From the NCBI GenBank assembly GCA_050946775.1, contig JBMNVL010000031.1:1-17981 (forward strand): a stretch of DNA of 17,981 nucleotides, written 5' to 3'. The position numbers were made by a program, and so were the translations under genes. Origin of the DNA: UMGS1474 sp050946775 (GTDB lineage: Bacteria > Bacillota > Clostridia > Oscillospirales > Acutalibacteraceae). Shown one piece after another: positions 7,285 through 14,046 of this stretch (its first letter is position 1; every line of letters begins with the position of its first letter). Under the pieces are notes generated by a model, which was not told where the DNA came from, ran no database searches, and was given only the letters and a program-made list of their open reading frames with translations.

Positions 7285-7300
7285 AAGGAGGCGTTTCAAA

Positions 7301-7612
7301 GTGGCAGTCAAAGAAAAAATCCGTATTCGCATCAAGGGGTATGACCACCAGCTGGTCGATCAGTCGGCGGAAAAGATTGTCGAAACCGCGCGCCGTACCG
7401 GCGCCCGGGTGTCGGGTCCCGTTCCGCTGCCCACCCAGAAGGAGATCGTCACCATCCTGCGTGCGGTGCACAAGTACAAGGACTCGCGCGAGCAGTTCGA
7501 GATGCGCACCCACAAACGGCTGATCGACATCCTTCGTCCTTCCAACAAGACGGTCGAGGCTCTGATGGGCCTTGAACTCCCCGCCGGCGTGGAAATCGAA
7601 ATCAAACTGTAA
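7301..7612 (+). CDS. rpsJ: 30S ribosomal protein uS10 (NusE)
   Basis: A 103-residue protein of the 30S head that also acts as NusE, pairing with NusB in rRNA transcription antitermination. Family marks are the loop motif SGPVPLPT (about residues 38-45) and the C-terminal signature EMRTHKRLIDI. The start is GTG at 7301, with AAGGAGG (7285-7291) 9 nt upstream. The frame is open further upstream into the leader, but that extension has no homology-like content and lies before the ribosome binding site, so it is rejected. It is the first gene of the operon and follows the long structured leader. A 112-nt spacer separates it from rplC, unusual for this operon. Confidence 0.98.
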   Translation: MAVKEKIRIRIKGYDHQLVDQSAEKIVETARRTGARVSGPVPLPTQKEIVTILRAVHKYKDSREQFEMRTHKRLIDILRPSNKTVEALMGLELPAGVEIEIKL

Positions 7613-7670
7613 TATATAGGGTTTTATAATCCTTATATAACACGGTTTGGCAGCCACGCTGCGAGGTCAC

Positions 7671-7700
7671 GTTGAAGACCGGTCGCCGCCGTTCTTCAAC
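7671..7700 (+). promoter_or_regulatory. Hairpin in the 112-nt rpsJ-rplC spacer
   Basis: A perfect 8-bp stem (7671-7678 with 7693-7700) closes a 14-nt GC-rich loop just before the rplC ribosome binding site (AAGGAGG, 7709-7715). The spacer's first third is AT-rich and includes TATAAT at 7625-7630, but no good -35 is seen at the right distance. No T-tract follows the hairpin. It may affect mRNA processing or rplC translation; this is a guess. Confidence 0.45.
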
Positions 7701-7724
7701 CAATAACCAAGGAGGTAACAGACT

Positions 7725-8360
7725 ATGCAAAAAGGCATCATCGGCAAGAAGGTCGGCATGACGCAGATCTTCGACGAAAAGGGCAATGTCGTTCCGGTGA
7801 CCGTCATCGAAGCCGGTCCCTGCGTCGTTGTCCAGAAGAAAACCGTCGAAAACGACGGGTACAACGCCGTTCAGTTCGGCTTTGGCGACGTGTCCGCGAA
7901 GCACGTGACCAAGCCCCTGAAAGGGCATTTCGACAAAGCGGACGTCGCGCCCAAGAAGACCCTGCGGGAATTCCGGTTCGACGACTGCGACGCTTTCAAC
8001 GTGGGCGATCTGGTCAAGGCGGACGCGTTTGCGGCCGGCGACCGGGTGGACGTGGTCGGCACCAGCAAGGGTAAGGGCTACGCCGGCGCCATCAAGCGCT
8101 GGAACTTCCATCGCCTCAAAGAGTCCCACGGCAGCGGTCCCGTGGCCCGTCACGCCGGTTCCCTGGGCGCCTGCTCCTCTCCCTCCCGTGTGTTCAAGGG
8201 GATGAAGGGCGCCGGCCATCTGGGAAGCGAGCGGGTCACCGTGCAGAATCTGACCGTCGCCAAGGTGGACGCGGAGAACAACCTGATCGCGGTGCGCGGG
8301 GCGGTTCCCGGCGCGCGCGGCAGCATCGTGGTTCTCTCGGACTCGGTTAAGAAAGCGTAA
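7725..8360 (+). CDS. rplC: 50S ribosomal protein uL3
   Basis: A 211-residue early-assembly protein of the large subunit. It nucleates 23S rRNA folding, and an extended loop reaches toward the peptidyl transferase centre. The sequence opens with GIIGKKVGMTQIFDE, and the loop region runs from GTSKGKGYAGAIKRWNF through HGSGPVARHAGS to RVFKGMKGAGHLGSERVTVQ (about residues 110-180). The ATG is preceded by AAGGAGG at 9 nt. The Gln that is methylated in the E. coli loop does not appear at the equivalent place, where SLGACSSPS is seen; this loop varies among Gram-positives. The next gene, rplD, begins 17 nt downstream. Confidence 0.98.
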   Translation: MQKGIIGKKVGMTQIFDEKGNVVPVTVIEAGPCVVVQKKTVENDGYNAVQFGFGDVSAKHVTKPLKGHFDKADVAPKKTLREFRFDDCDAFNVGDLVKADAFAAGDRVDVVGTSKGKGYAGAIKRWNFHRLKESHGSGPVARHAGSLGACSSPSRVFKGMKGAGHLGSERVTVQNLTVAKVDAENNLIAVRGAVPGARGSIVVLSDSVKKA

Positions 8361-8377
8361 GGGAAGGAGGAGATCAC

Positions 8378-9001
8378 ATGCCTACTGTTTCGATTTATGA
8401 CATGACCGGCAAGCAGACCGGCACCATGGAGCTGGCCGATTCCGTTTTCGGCGTCGAGCCCAACACCGCCGTGATGCACGCCGCGGTCGTCAATTATCTG
8501 GCCAACCAGCGTCAAGGCACCCAGTCGACCCTCACCCGTTCCGAGGTGCGCGGCGGCGGCAAGAAGCCCTGGCGCCAGAAGGGGACCGGTCACGCCCGGC
8601 AGGGCTCCATCCGCGCTCCCCAGTGGACCCACGGCGGCATCGCGCTGGGTCCCAAGCCCCGCAGCTATCGCTACGTTCTCAACAAGAAGGTGCGCCGTCT
8701 GGCGCTGAAATCCGCCCTGTCCGCGAAGGTCGCGGCGGACGAGATGAAGGTGCTGGAAAGCCTGACCCTCGAGGAGATCAAGACCAAGACCATGGCCGAG
8801 GCCTTCAAGGCGCTCGAAACCGGCAAAAAGGTGCTGCTGGTGCTGCCCGAGAAGAACGAGACCGTTCTCAAATCGGTGCGCAACATCCCCGGCGCCAAGG
8901 TGGCTCTGGTCAACACCCTGAACACCTACGACGTCCTCAACAGCGATTCCTTCATCGTGGTCAAGGACGCGGTGGCGCAGATCGAGGAGGTATATAAATA
9001 A
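8378..9001 (+). CDS. rplD: 50S ribosomal protein uL4
   Basis: A 207-residue protein whose long loop lines the nascent-peptide exit tunnel; in E. coli it is also the repressor of the S10 operon. The tunnel loop is clear: RGGGKKPWRQKGTGHARQGS then RAPQWTHGG (about residues 58-88). The C-terminal half (LLVLPEKNETVLKSVRNIP, NTLNTYDVLN) matches the globular fold. The ATG follows GGAAGGAGGAG. Its TAA shares its last base with the rplW ATG, so translation of the two is probably coupled. If the upstream leader is an L4-type autoregulatory element, this protein would be the effector; that cannot be shown from sequence. Confidence 0.98.
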   Translation: MPTVSIYDMTGKQTGTMELADSVFGVEPNTAVMHAAVVNYLANQRQGTQSTLTRSEVRGGGKKPWRQKGTGHARQGSIRAPQWTHGGIALGPKPRSYRYVLNKKVRRLALKSALSAKVAADEMKVLESLTLEEIKTKTMAEAFKALETGKKVLLVLPEKNETVLKSVRNIPGAKVALVNTLNTYDVLNSDSFIVVKDAVAQIEEVYK

Positions 9002-9291
9002 TGGATGCTCGTGACGTGATTCTGGCTCCGGTCATCAGCGAAAAAGCGGTGTCCGTCCTGCCCGAAAAGAAATATACCTTCAAGGTGGCCAAATCCGCCA
9101 ACAAGATCGAGATCGCCAAAGCGGCGGAGGAGATCTTCGGCGTCAAGGTCGCGAAGGTCAACACCATCAGCATGAAGGGTCAAAAACGCCGGATGGGCCG
9201 CTACGAGGGCTACACTTCCGATTGGAAAAAAGCCGTCGTCACCCTGACGGAGGACTCCAAGACCATCGAGTTCTTCGACGGTATGTTCTGA
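9001..9291 (+). CDS. rplW: 50S ribosomal protein uL23
   Basis: A 96-residue protein at the exit-tunnel mouth, the docking point for trigger factor and SRP. It begins MDARDVILAPVISEKA, the usual uL23 opening, and includes KYTFKVAKSANKIEIAKAAE and the VNTISMKGQKRRMGRYEG loop (about residues 53-70) that reaches the tunnel. The ATG overlaps the rplD stop by one base, with GAGGAGG inside the end of rplD as its ribosome binding site. A 97-nt spacer with two hairpins follows before rplB. Confidence 0.97.
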   Translation: MDARDVILAPVISEKAVSVLPEKKYTFKVAKSANKIEIAKAAEEIFGVKVAKVNTISMKGQKRRMGRYEGYTSDWKKAVVTLTEDSKTIEFFDGMF

Positions 9292-9311
9292 TTGAGACCG
9301 ACATTTTTTAA

Positions 9312-9356
9312 CGATCCAAAGGATCGGGCGAGGTATGGGAACTTCAGGCGGTTCCC
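9312..9356 (+). promoter_or_regulatory. Two hairpins in the 97-nt rplW-rplB spacer
   Basis: A perfect 6-bp stem with an AAA loop (9312-9317 with 9321-9326) is followed by a second perfect 6-bp stem (9337-9342 with 9351-9356, 8-nt loop). The only T-run (9304-9309) precedes the hairpins, so neither is a plus-strand terminator. Possible roles are mRNA processing or stability. Confidence 0.4.
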
Positions 9357-9388
9357 GCAAAGCCAAACGTATAGGAGTGTGAAACACA

Positions 9389-10222
9389 ATGCCTACCATT
9401 ACCTATAAGCCGACGACCCCCGGTCGCCGCGGTATGTCGGTCATCGACTACAGTGGTCTGTCCAAGGTCGCTCCGGAAAAGAGCCTGCTGGCTCCGATGA
9501 ACAAAAAGTCCGGCCGCAACAGCTACGGCCGCATCACCATCCGCCATCGCGGCGGCGGCAACCGCCGCAAATACCGCATCATCGACTTCAAGCGCAACAA
9601 GCTGGATATGGAAGCCACCGTGCTGACGCTGGAGTACGATCCCAACCGCAGCGCCCACATCGCGCTGGTGCAGTATGAAGACGGCGAGAAACGCTACATC
9701 GTGGCGCCCGTCGGCCTGAAGGTCGGCGACACCGTCGTCAGCGGCGCGTCGGCCGACATCAAGCCGGGCAACGCCCTGCCGCTGGCCAGCATCCCGACCG
9801 GTACCTTCATCCACAACGTGGAGCTGTATCCCGGCAAGGGCGCGCAGCTGGCCCGCAGCGCCGGCACCATGGCCCAGCTGATGGGCAAGGAAAACAACAT
9901 GGCGCTGGTCCGTCTGCCCTCCGGCGAGATGCGCAACGTCCCGCTCAACTGCATGGCCACCATCGGCCAGGTCGGCAATCTCGAGCACGAGAACGTCAAG
10001 ATCGGCAAAGCCGGCCGCAAACGCCACATGGGCTGGCGTCCCACCGTTCGCGGTTCGGTCATGAACCCCTGCGATCACCCCCACGGCGGCGGTGAGGGCA
10101 AGAGCCCGATCGGCCGTCCGGGCCCGGTCACCCCGTGGGGCAAACCGGCGCTGGGCTACAAGACCCGCAAGAACCACAAGGCGTCCGATAAATTCATCGT
10201 CAAGCGCCGCAACGGCAAGTAA
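9389..10222 (+). CDS. rplB: 50S ribosomal protein uL2
   Basis: A 277-residue primary rRNA-binding protein needed for subunit association and peptidyl transferase activity. It has the N-terminal RNA-binding region (NSYGRITIRHRGGGNRRKYR), the SH3-like core (NVELYPGKGAQLARSAGT), and the C-terminal motif CDHPHGGGEGK. His230 corresponds to E. coli His229, important for activity. The residue before Asp-His-Pro-His is Cys, where Val or Asn is often found; a minor change. The ATG lies 11 nt from AGGAG. It is full length for the family. Confidence 0.98.
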   Translation: MPTITYKPTTPGRRGMSVIDYSGLSKVAPEKSLLAPMNKKSGRNSYGRITIRHRGGGNRRKYRIIDFKRNKLDMEATVLTLEYDPNRSAHIALVQYEDGEKRYIVAPVGLKVGDTVVSGASADIKPGNALPLASIPTGTFIHNVELYPGKGAQLARSAGTMAQLMGKENNMALVRLPSGEMRNVPLNCMATIGQVGNLEHENVKIGKAGRKRHMGWRPTVRGSVMNPCDHPHGGGEGKSPIGRPGPVTPWGKPALGYKTRKNHKASDKFIVKRRNGK

Positions 10223-10242
10223 ACGAAAGGAGATCGTTATTT

Positions 10243-10515
10243 ATGGGTAGAAGCGTAAAGAAGGGTCCTTTCGTACAGCCCGTGCTGCTCAAGAGGATCC
10301 AAGAAATGAATCAGTCTGGCGAGAAACGCATCCTGAAGACCTGGAGCCGTTCCTCGACCATTTTCCCGGATTTCGTCGGCCACACCATCGCGGTGCACGA
10401 CGGTCGCAAACACGTGCCGGTATACGTTACCGAGGATATGGTGGGCCACAAGCTCGGCGAGTTTGCTCCCACCCGCACCTTCCGCGGTCACGTCGGCTCC
10501 AAGAGCTCGAAATAA
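10243..10515 (+). CDS. rpsS: 30S ribosomal protein uS19
   Basis: A 90-residue 30S head protein that contacts S13 and the inter-subunit bridge near the A-site finger. The sequence shows GRSVKKGPFV at the start and the signature HDGRKHVPVYVTEDMVGHKLGEF (split here as HDGRKHVPVYV and TEDMVGHKLGEF), ending in APTRTFRGH. The ribosome binding site AAAGGAG precedes the ATG. It sits 20 nt after rplB and 23 nt before rplV, the standard neighbours. Confidence 0.98.
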   Translation: MGRSVKKGPFVQPVLLKRIQEMNQSGEKRILKTWSRSSTIFPDFVGHTIAVHDGRKHVPVYVTEDMVGHKLGEFAPTRTFRGHVGSKSSK

Positions 10516-10538
10516 GCGGTTGAAAGGAGAGAATCACC

Positions 10539-10874
10539 ATGGAAGCAAGGGCGCAAGTCAAATACGTCCGCATTTCCCCTCGCAAAGTCAAGATCGTTCT
10601 CGACCTCATCCGCAACAAACCGGTTGATGTCGCTCTGGCCATCGTGCGCAACACCCCCAAGGCCGCCTGTGAGCCGCTGGAGAAGCTGCTCAAATCGGCT
10701 CTGGCCAATGCGGAGAACAACGCCAACATGGATCGCGGCAGCCTCTACGTTGCCGAAGCGATCGTCGGCCCCGGCCCCATCCTGAAGCGGATCCGTCCGC
10801 GCGCGCAGGGCCGTGCCTACCGCATCGAGAAGAGAACATCCCACATTTCCCTTGTTCTCAAGGAAAAAGAGTAA
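10539..10874 (+). CDS. rplV: 50S ribosomal protein uL22
   Basis: A 111-residue protein whose beta-hairpin forms part of the exit-tunnel constriction together with uL4. The start region KYVRISPRKVKIVLDLIRNK, the helical core (ALANAENN), and the tunnel hairpin GPGPILKRIRPRAQGRAYRI (about residues 80-99) are all present. Macrolide-resistance changes map to this hairpin in other species; nothing unusual stands out here. AAAGGAGAG precedes the ATG. Confidence 0.98.
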   Translation: MEARAQVKYVRISPRKVKIVLDLIRNKPVDVALAIVRNTPKAACEPLEKLLKSALANAENNANMDRGSLYVAEAIVGPGPILKRIRPRAQGRAYRIEKRTSHISLVLKEKE

Positions 10875-10893
10875 GCGAAGGAGGAGGACGATT

Positions 10894-11616
10894 ATGGGAC
10901 AGAAAGTCAATCCCACCGGTCTGCGTATCGGCGTGATCAAGGATTGGAATTCCCGCTGGTTCGTCAAGGACAACGCCTTTGGCGACACCATCGCGTCGGA
11001 TTACAACCTGCGCAAATACCTGAAGAAATCGCTGTACGCCGCCGGTATTGCGAAAATTGAGATCGAGCGCGACGCGTCCCGCGTGCGCGTGCACATCCAT
11101 TGTGCCAAGCCCGGCCTGGTCATCGGCAAGGGCGGCACCGAGATCGAAAAACTGCGCGCCACCTGTGAGAAGATGCTGGGCAAGCCCACGCTGATCAACA
11201 TCGTGGAGGTCCGCAACCCCGATCTGAACGCCCAGCTGGTCGCCGAGAACATCGCGCAGCAGCTGGAGAAACGCATCTCCTTCCGTCGCGCCATGAAGCA
11301 GGCCATCGGCCGCGCCATGAAGATGAACGCGAAGGGCATCAAAATTCAGGTTTCCGGCCGTCTGGGCGGCGCGGAGATCGCCCGTACCGAGCATTATCAC
11401 GAGGGCACCATTCCGCTGCAGACCCTGCGCGCGGACATCGATTACGGGTTTGCCGAGGCCGGCACCACCTACGGTCGCATCGGCGTCAAGACCTGGATCT
11501 ACCGCGGCGAGGTGCTGGCGGGTGCCGCCAAGCCCCGCGAGGAGCGCCGGGACGACCGTAGTGACCGCCGCGACCGCCGCGACCGCGGTGAGCGCAAGGA
11601 AGGGGGCCGCAAATAA
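10894..11616 (+). CDS. rpsC: 30S ribosomal protein uS3
   Basis: A 240-residue protein at the mRNA entry channel of the 30S head, part of the helicase-like site. It begins MGQKVNPTGLRIGVIKDWNS. A type II KH domain has the GxxG loop in LVIGKGGTEIEKL (about residues 69-81). The C-terminal domain contains RIGVKTWIYRGEVL. I chose the ATG at 10894 because GAAGGAGGAGG lies just before it. The tail of about 30 residues after GAAKPREE is rich in Arg and Asp with repeated DRRDRR units, a low-complexity extension common in form but variable between species. The stop shares one base with the rplP ATG. Confidence 0.98.
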   Translation: MGQKVNPTGLRIGVIKDWNSRWFVKDNAFGDTIASDYNLRKYLKKSLYAAGIAKIEIERDASRVRVHIHCAKPGLVIGKGGTEIEKLRATCEKMLGKPTLINIVEVRNPDLNAQLVAENIAQQLEKRISFRRAMKQAIGRAMKMNAKGIKIQVSGRLGGAEIARTEHYHEGTIPLQTLRADIDYGFAEAGTTYGRIGVKTWIYRGEVLAGAAKPREERRDDRSDRRDRRDRGERKEGGRK

Positions 11617-12044
11617 TGCTGTTGCCTAAGAGAGTGAAATACCGTCGCGTGCACAGAGGCCGTCTGACCGGCAAGGCGCTGCGCGGCAACACCGTGACCT
11701 ACGGCGATTACGGCCTGCAGGCTCTCGAGCCGGCCTGGATCTCCTCCAACCAGATCGAGGCCGCCCGTGTCGCCATGACCCGTTACATCAAGCGCGGCGG
11801 TAAGGTCTGGATCAAGATCTTCCCCGACAAGCCCATCACCGAAAAACCTGCCGAGACCCGCATGGGCTCCGGTAAAGGTTCGCCGGAGTACTGGGTGGCC
11901 GTGGTCAAGCCCGGCCGTGTGATGTTTGAGATCGCCGGCGTTCCGGAAGAGACCGCCCGCGAGGCTCTGAGACTTGCAGCCAACAAGCTGCCCATCAAAT
12001 GCAAATTCGTTTGCAAGGAAGAAACGGATGGTGAGCAGGCATGA
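11616..12044 (+). CDS. rplP: 50S ribosomal protein uL16
   Basis: A 142-residue protein near the A-site tRNA elbow and peptidyl transferase centre. It has the typical opening MLLPKRVKYRRVHRGRLTG, the RGGKVWIKIFPDKPIT strand, the conserved RMGSGKGSPEYWVAVVKPGR loop (about residues 81-100) that approaches the tRNA, and the C-terminal EALRLAANKLPIKCKFV. The ATG overlaps the rpsC stop by one base, and its own TGA overlaps the rpmC ATG by four, so rpsC-rplP-rpmC are translationally coupled. The ribosome binding site is AGGAAGGGGG inside rpsC. Confidence 0.98.
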   Translation: MLLPKRVKYRRVHRGRLTGKALRGNTVTYGDYGLQALEPAWISSNQIEAARVAMTRYIKRGGKVWIKIFPDKPITEKPAETRMGSGKGSPEYWVAVVKPGRVMFEIAGVPEETAREALRLAANKLPIKCKFVCKEETDGEQA

Positions 12045-12256
12045 AAGCGACTGAACTTGCAAAGATCCGCGACATGAGCGAAGCGGAACAGAACAAACGG
12101 CTCGCAGACCTCAAGCAGGAGCTGTTCAATCTGCGTTTTCAACACGCGATCAACCAGCTGGACAATCCGATGCGCCTGAAGGCCGTCAAGAAAGAGATCG
12201 CCGTGATCAAAACGATCATGCGCGAGAACGAACTCAAAAGCGGCGCCGAGGCGTAA
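12041..12256 (+). CDS. rpmC: 50S ribosomal protein uL29
   Basis: A 71-residue two-helix protein beside the exit tunnel that helps form the docking surface for trigger factor and SRP. It begins MKATELAKIRDMSEAEQ, followed by the family core DLKQELFNLRFQHAINQLDN and IKTIMRENELK. Its ATG overlaps the rplP TGA in an ATGA. The next gene, rpsQ, starts 18 nt downstream. Confidence 0.97.
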   Translation: MKATELAKIRDMSEAEQNKRLADLKQELFNLRFQHAINQLDNPMRLKAVKKEIAVIKTIMRENELKSGAEA

Positions 12257-12274
12257 CGGAAGGAGGAGTAAACT

Positions 12275-12532
12275 GTGAGCGAACGCAATTTGAGAAAGAC
12301 CCGTACCGGGCTGGTCGTCAGCGACAAAATGGACAAGACCATCGTCGTGGCGATCGAGGACAATGTTCGTCATCCGCTCTATAAGAAGATCGTCAAACGT
12401 ACCGTGAAGCTCAAGGCGCACGACGAGAACAACGAGGCCGGCCGCGGCGACCGCGTGCTGGTGATGGAAACTCGTCCGCTGTCCCGCGACAAACGGTGGC
12501 GGTTGGTTCAGATCATCGAGAAAGCGAAATAA
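12275..12532 (+). CDS. rpsQ: 30S ribosomal protein uS17
   Basis: An 85-residue early-assembly protein that binds 16S rRNA helices 7 and 11 in the 30S body. It shows the OB-fold sequence RTGLVVSDKMDKTIVVAIED and the motif HPLYKKIVKRTVKLKAHDE, ending in SRDKRWRLVQIIEKAK. The start is GTG with GGAAGGAGGAG 7 nt upstream. A 30-nt gap to rplN marks the S10/spc boundary; no terminator or promoter is evident there, so the two operons are read as one. Confidence 0.97.
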   Translation: MSERNLRKTRTGLVVSDKMDKTIVVAIEDNVRHPLYKKIVKRTVKLKAHDENNEAGRGDRVLVMETRPLSRDKRWRLVQIIEKAK

Positions 12533-12562
12533 GTCGGTAAGTTTTGAAAGGAGGAACACCCT

Positions 12563-12931
12563 GTGGTTCAACAACAGACCTACCTCAAAGTTGCCGACAA
12601 CACCGGTGCGAAGGAGCTTATGTGCATCCGCGTGCTGGGTGGTTCCGGCAGAAGGTACGCGAACATCGGCGACGTGGTGGTGGCTTCGGTTAAAAAAGCG
12701 CCACCCGGCGGCGTTGTGAAAAAAGGCGAAGTGGTCAAGGCGGTCGTCGTGCGCACCGCCAAGGGCCTGCGCCGCGAAGACGGCACCTACATTCGTTTCG
12801 ACGAAAACGCGGCCGTCATCATCCGTGACGACAAAAACCCCAGAGGCACCCGCATCTTTGGGCCGGTCGCCAGAGAGCTCAGAGACAAGGATTACCTCAA
12901 GATCCTGAGCCTGGCTCCCGAAGTGCTGTGA
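12563..12931 (+). CDS. rplN: 50S ribosomal protein uL14
   Basis: A 122-residue protein at the subunit interface (bridge B8) and the binding site of the silencing factor RsfS. Features are MVQQQTYLKVADNTGAKELM at the start, the centre GDVVVASVKKAPPGG, and RGTRIFGPVARELRDKDYLK at the end. The start is GTG after AAAGGAGGA. It is the first gene of the classical spc group, and its length matches the family. Confidence 0.98.
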   Translation: MVQQQTYLKVADNTGAKELMCIRVLGGSGRRYANIGDVVVASVKKAPPGGVVKKGEVVKAVVVRTAKGLRREDGTYIRFDENAAVIIRDDKNPRGTRIFGPVARELRDKDYLKILSLAPEVL

Positions 12932-12945
12932 TGGGAGGAACAGAC

Positions 12946-13272
12946 ATGAGTATGAAACTGCATATCAAAAAAGGCGACACCGTGATGGTCATCAACGGTG
13001 ACGACAAGGGCAAGAAGGGCAAAGTCCTGGAAGTCAGCCCCAAAGAGGGCAAGGTCATCGTCGAAGGCCTGAACATGGTCAAAAAGCACGTCAAGCCCCG
13101 CAAAATGGGCGATCCCGGCGGCATCATCGAGGCCGAGGGCGCGCTGTACGCCAGCAAAGTCATGGTCGTCTGCCCCCATTGCAACAAACCCACCCGTGTG
13201 GGCCACAAGATCCTTGCCGACGGCACCAAAGAACGCGTTTGCCGCCACAAGGATTGCGGCGAGACGCTGTAA
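12946..13272 (+). CDS. rplX: 50S ribosomal protein uL24 with C-terminal zinc-ribbon-like cysteines
   Basis: A 108-residue assembly initiator near the exit tunnel. The KOW motif region is KKGDTVMVINGDDKGKKGKV (about residues 7-26), followed by VEGLNMVKKHVKP. I chose the ATG at 12946, with GGAGG 7 nt upstream; an in-frame ATG at 12928 lies before the ribosome binding site and overlaps the rplN end. Four cysteines (C76, C79, C99, C104) with H101 nearby suggest a zinc-binding tail. The second pair is spaced C-x4-C, wider than the C-x2-C I expect in clostridial relatives. Zinc binding is inferred. Confidence 0.97.
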   Translation: MSMKLHIKKGDTVMVINGDDKGKKGKVLEVSPKEGKVIVEGLNMVKKHVKPRKMGDPGGIIEAEGALYASKVMVVCPHCNKPTRVGHKILADGTKERVCRHKDCGETL

Positions 13273-13285
13273 GGAGGGATAAGAC

Positions 13286-13825
13286 ATGGCAAGATTGAAG
13301 GATTACTACAAAGAGACCGTAGCCCCGGCGCTGAACAGCAAATTCGGCTACAAGAGTGTCATGCAGATCCCGAAACTGGACAAGATCGTGATCAACGTCG
13401 GCTGCGGCGAAGCCCGCGACAACCCGAAGGTCATCGAGGCCATCGTCGCCGATCTGTCGGCGATCACCGGCCAGCGTCCGATCGTCTGCAAGGCCCGCAA
13501 ATCCGTCGCCAACTTCAAGCTGCGCGAAGGCATGAACATCGGCGCCAAGGTCACCCTGCGGGGCGAGCGGATGTACGAGTTCATGGATCGCCTGTTCAAC
13601 GTGGCGCTGCCCCGCGTACGCGACTTCCGCGGCATCAACCCCAACTCGTTCGACGGCCGCGGCAACTACAGCATGGGGCTTAAAGAGCAGCTGATCTTCC
13701 CCGAGATCGACTACGACAAGATCGACAAGGTCCGGGGTATGGACATCTGCTTCGTTACGACGGCCAACACCGACGAGGAAGCGCGTGAGCTGCTCAATCT
13801 GATGGGCGCTCCGTTTGCCAGATAA
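13286..13825 (+). CDS. rplE: 50S ribosomal protein uL5
   Basis: A 179-residue 5S rRNA-binding protein of the central protuberance that also contacts the P-site tRNA. Key stretches: MARLKDYYKETVAPALNSKF, the KLDKIVINVGCGEA strand, AITGQRPIVCKARKSVANFKL cut here as GQRPIVCKARKSVANFKL, and LPRVRDFRGINPNSFDGRGN (about residues 110-129). The ATG follows AAGGAGGG. The end INVGCGEA has Cys-Gly where relatives often have Met-Gly or Val-Gly, a mild variation. Confidence 0.98.
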   Translation: MARLKDYYKETVAPALNSKFGYKSVMQIPKLDKIVINVGCGEARDNPKVIEAIVADLSAITGQRPIVCKARKSVANFKLREGMNIGAKVTLRGERMYEFMDRLFNVALPRVRDFRGINPNSFDGRGNYSMGLKEQLIFPEIDYDKIDKVRGMDICFVTTANTDEEARELLNLMGAPFAR

Positions 13826-13838
13826 GGAGGGGAATACT

Positions 13839-14024
13839 GTGGCGAAAACATCGATGAAAATCAAACAGCAGCGTCCGGCGAAGTACTCGACCCAGGCGTA
13901 TAACCGCTGCAAGATCTGCGGTCGTCCCCACGCGTATCTGCGCAAATACGGCGTGTGCCGTATCTGCTTCAGGGAGCTGGCCTACAAAGGCGAGATCCCC
14001 GGCGTGCGCAAGGCCAGTTGGTAA
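13839..14024 (+). CDS. rpsZ: 30S ribosomal protein uS14, zinc-binding type Z
   Basis: A 61-residue short form of S14 in the 30S head. The four zinc ligands are C24, C27, C40 and C43 (C-x2-C-x12-C-x2-C; CKICGRPHAYLRKYGVCRIC). The start is GTG at 13839 with AAGGAGGGG upstream; an in-frame ATG at 13815 overlaps rplE and has no ribosome binding site. Many Firmicutes also carry a zinc-free S14 under Zur control elsewhere; this window shows only the zinc form, in its normal place between rplE and rpsH. Confidence 0.98.
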   Translation: MAKTSMKIKQQRPAKYSTQAYNRCKICGRPHAYLRKYGVCRICFRELAYKGEIPGVRKASW

Positions 14025-14046
14025 TAGCTAAAAGGAGGTTGACGGA

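Noticed and set aside
6959..7300. In-frame open extension upstream of rpsJ (114 codons without a stop)
   Set aside because: It begins at the predicted transcript start, has no ribosome binding site of its own, has no protein-family likeness, and ends across a perfect rpsJ ribosome binding site. Chance openness in GC-rich leader DNA explains it.
7625..7630. TATAAT as an internal promoter
   Set aside because: The -10 is perfect, but no acceptable -35 lies 16-18 bp upstream. It is kept as an observation, not a promoter call.
12928..12945. Earlier ATG for rplX
   Set aside because: The in-frame ATG at 12928 lies ahead of the GGAGG ribosome binding site and overlaps the rplN stop. The ATG at 12946 has correct spacing.
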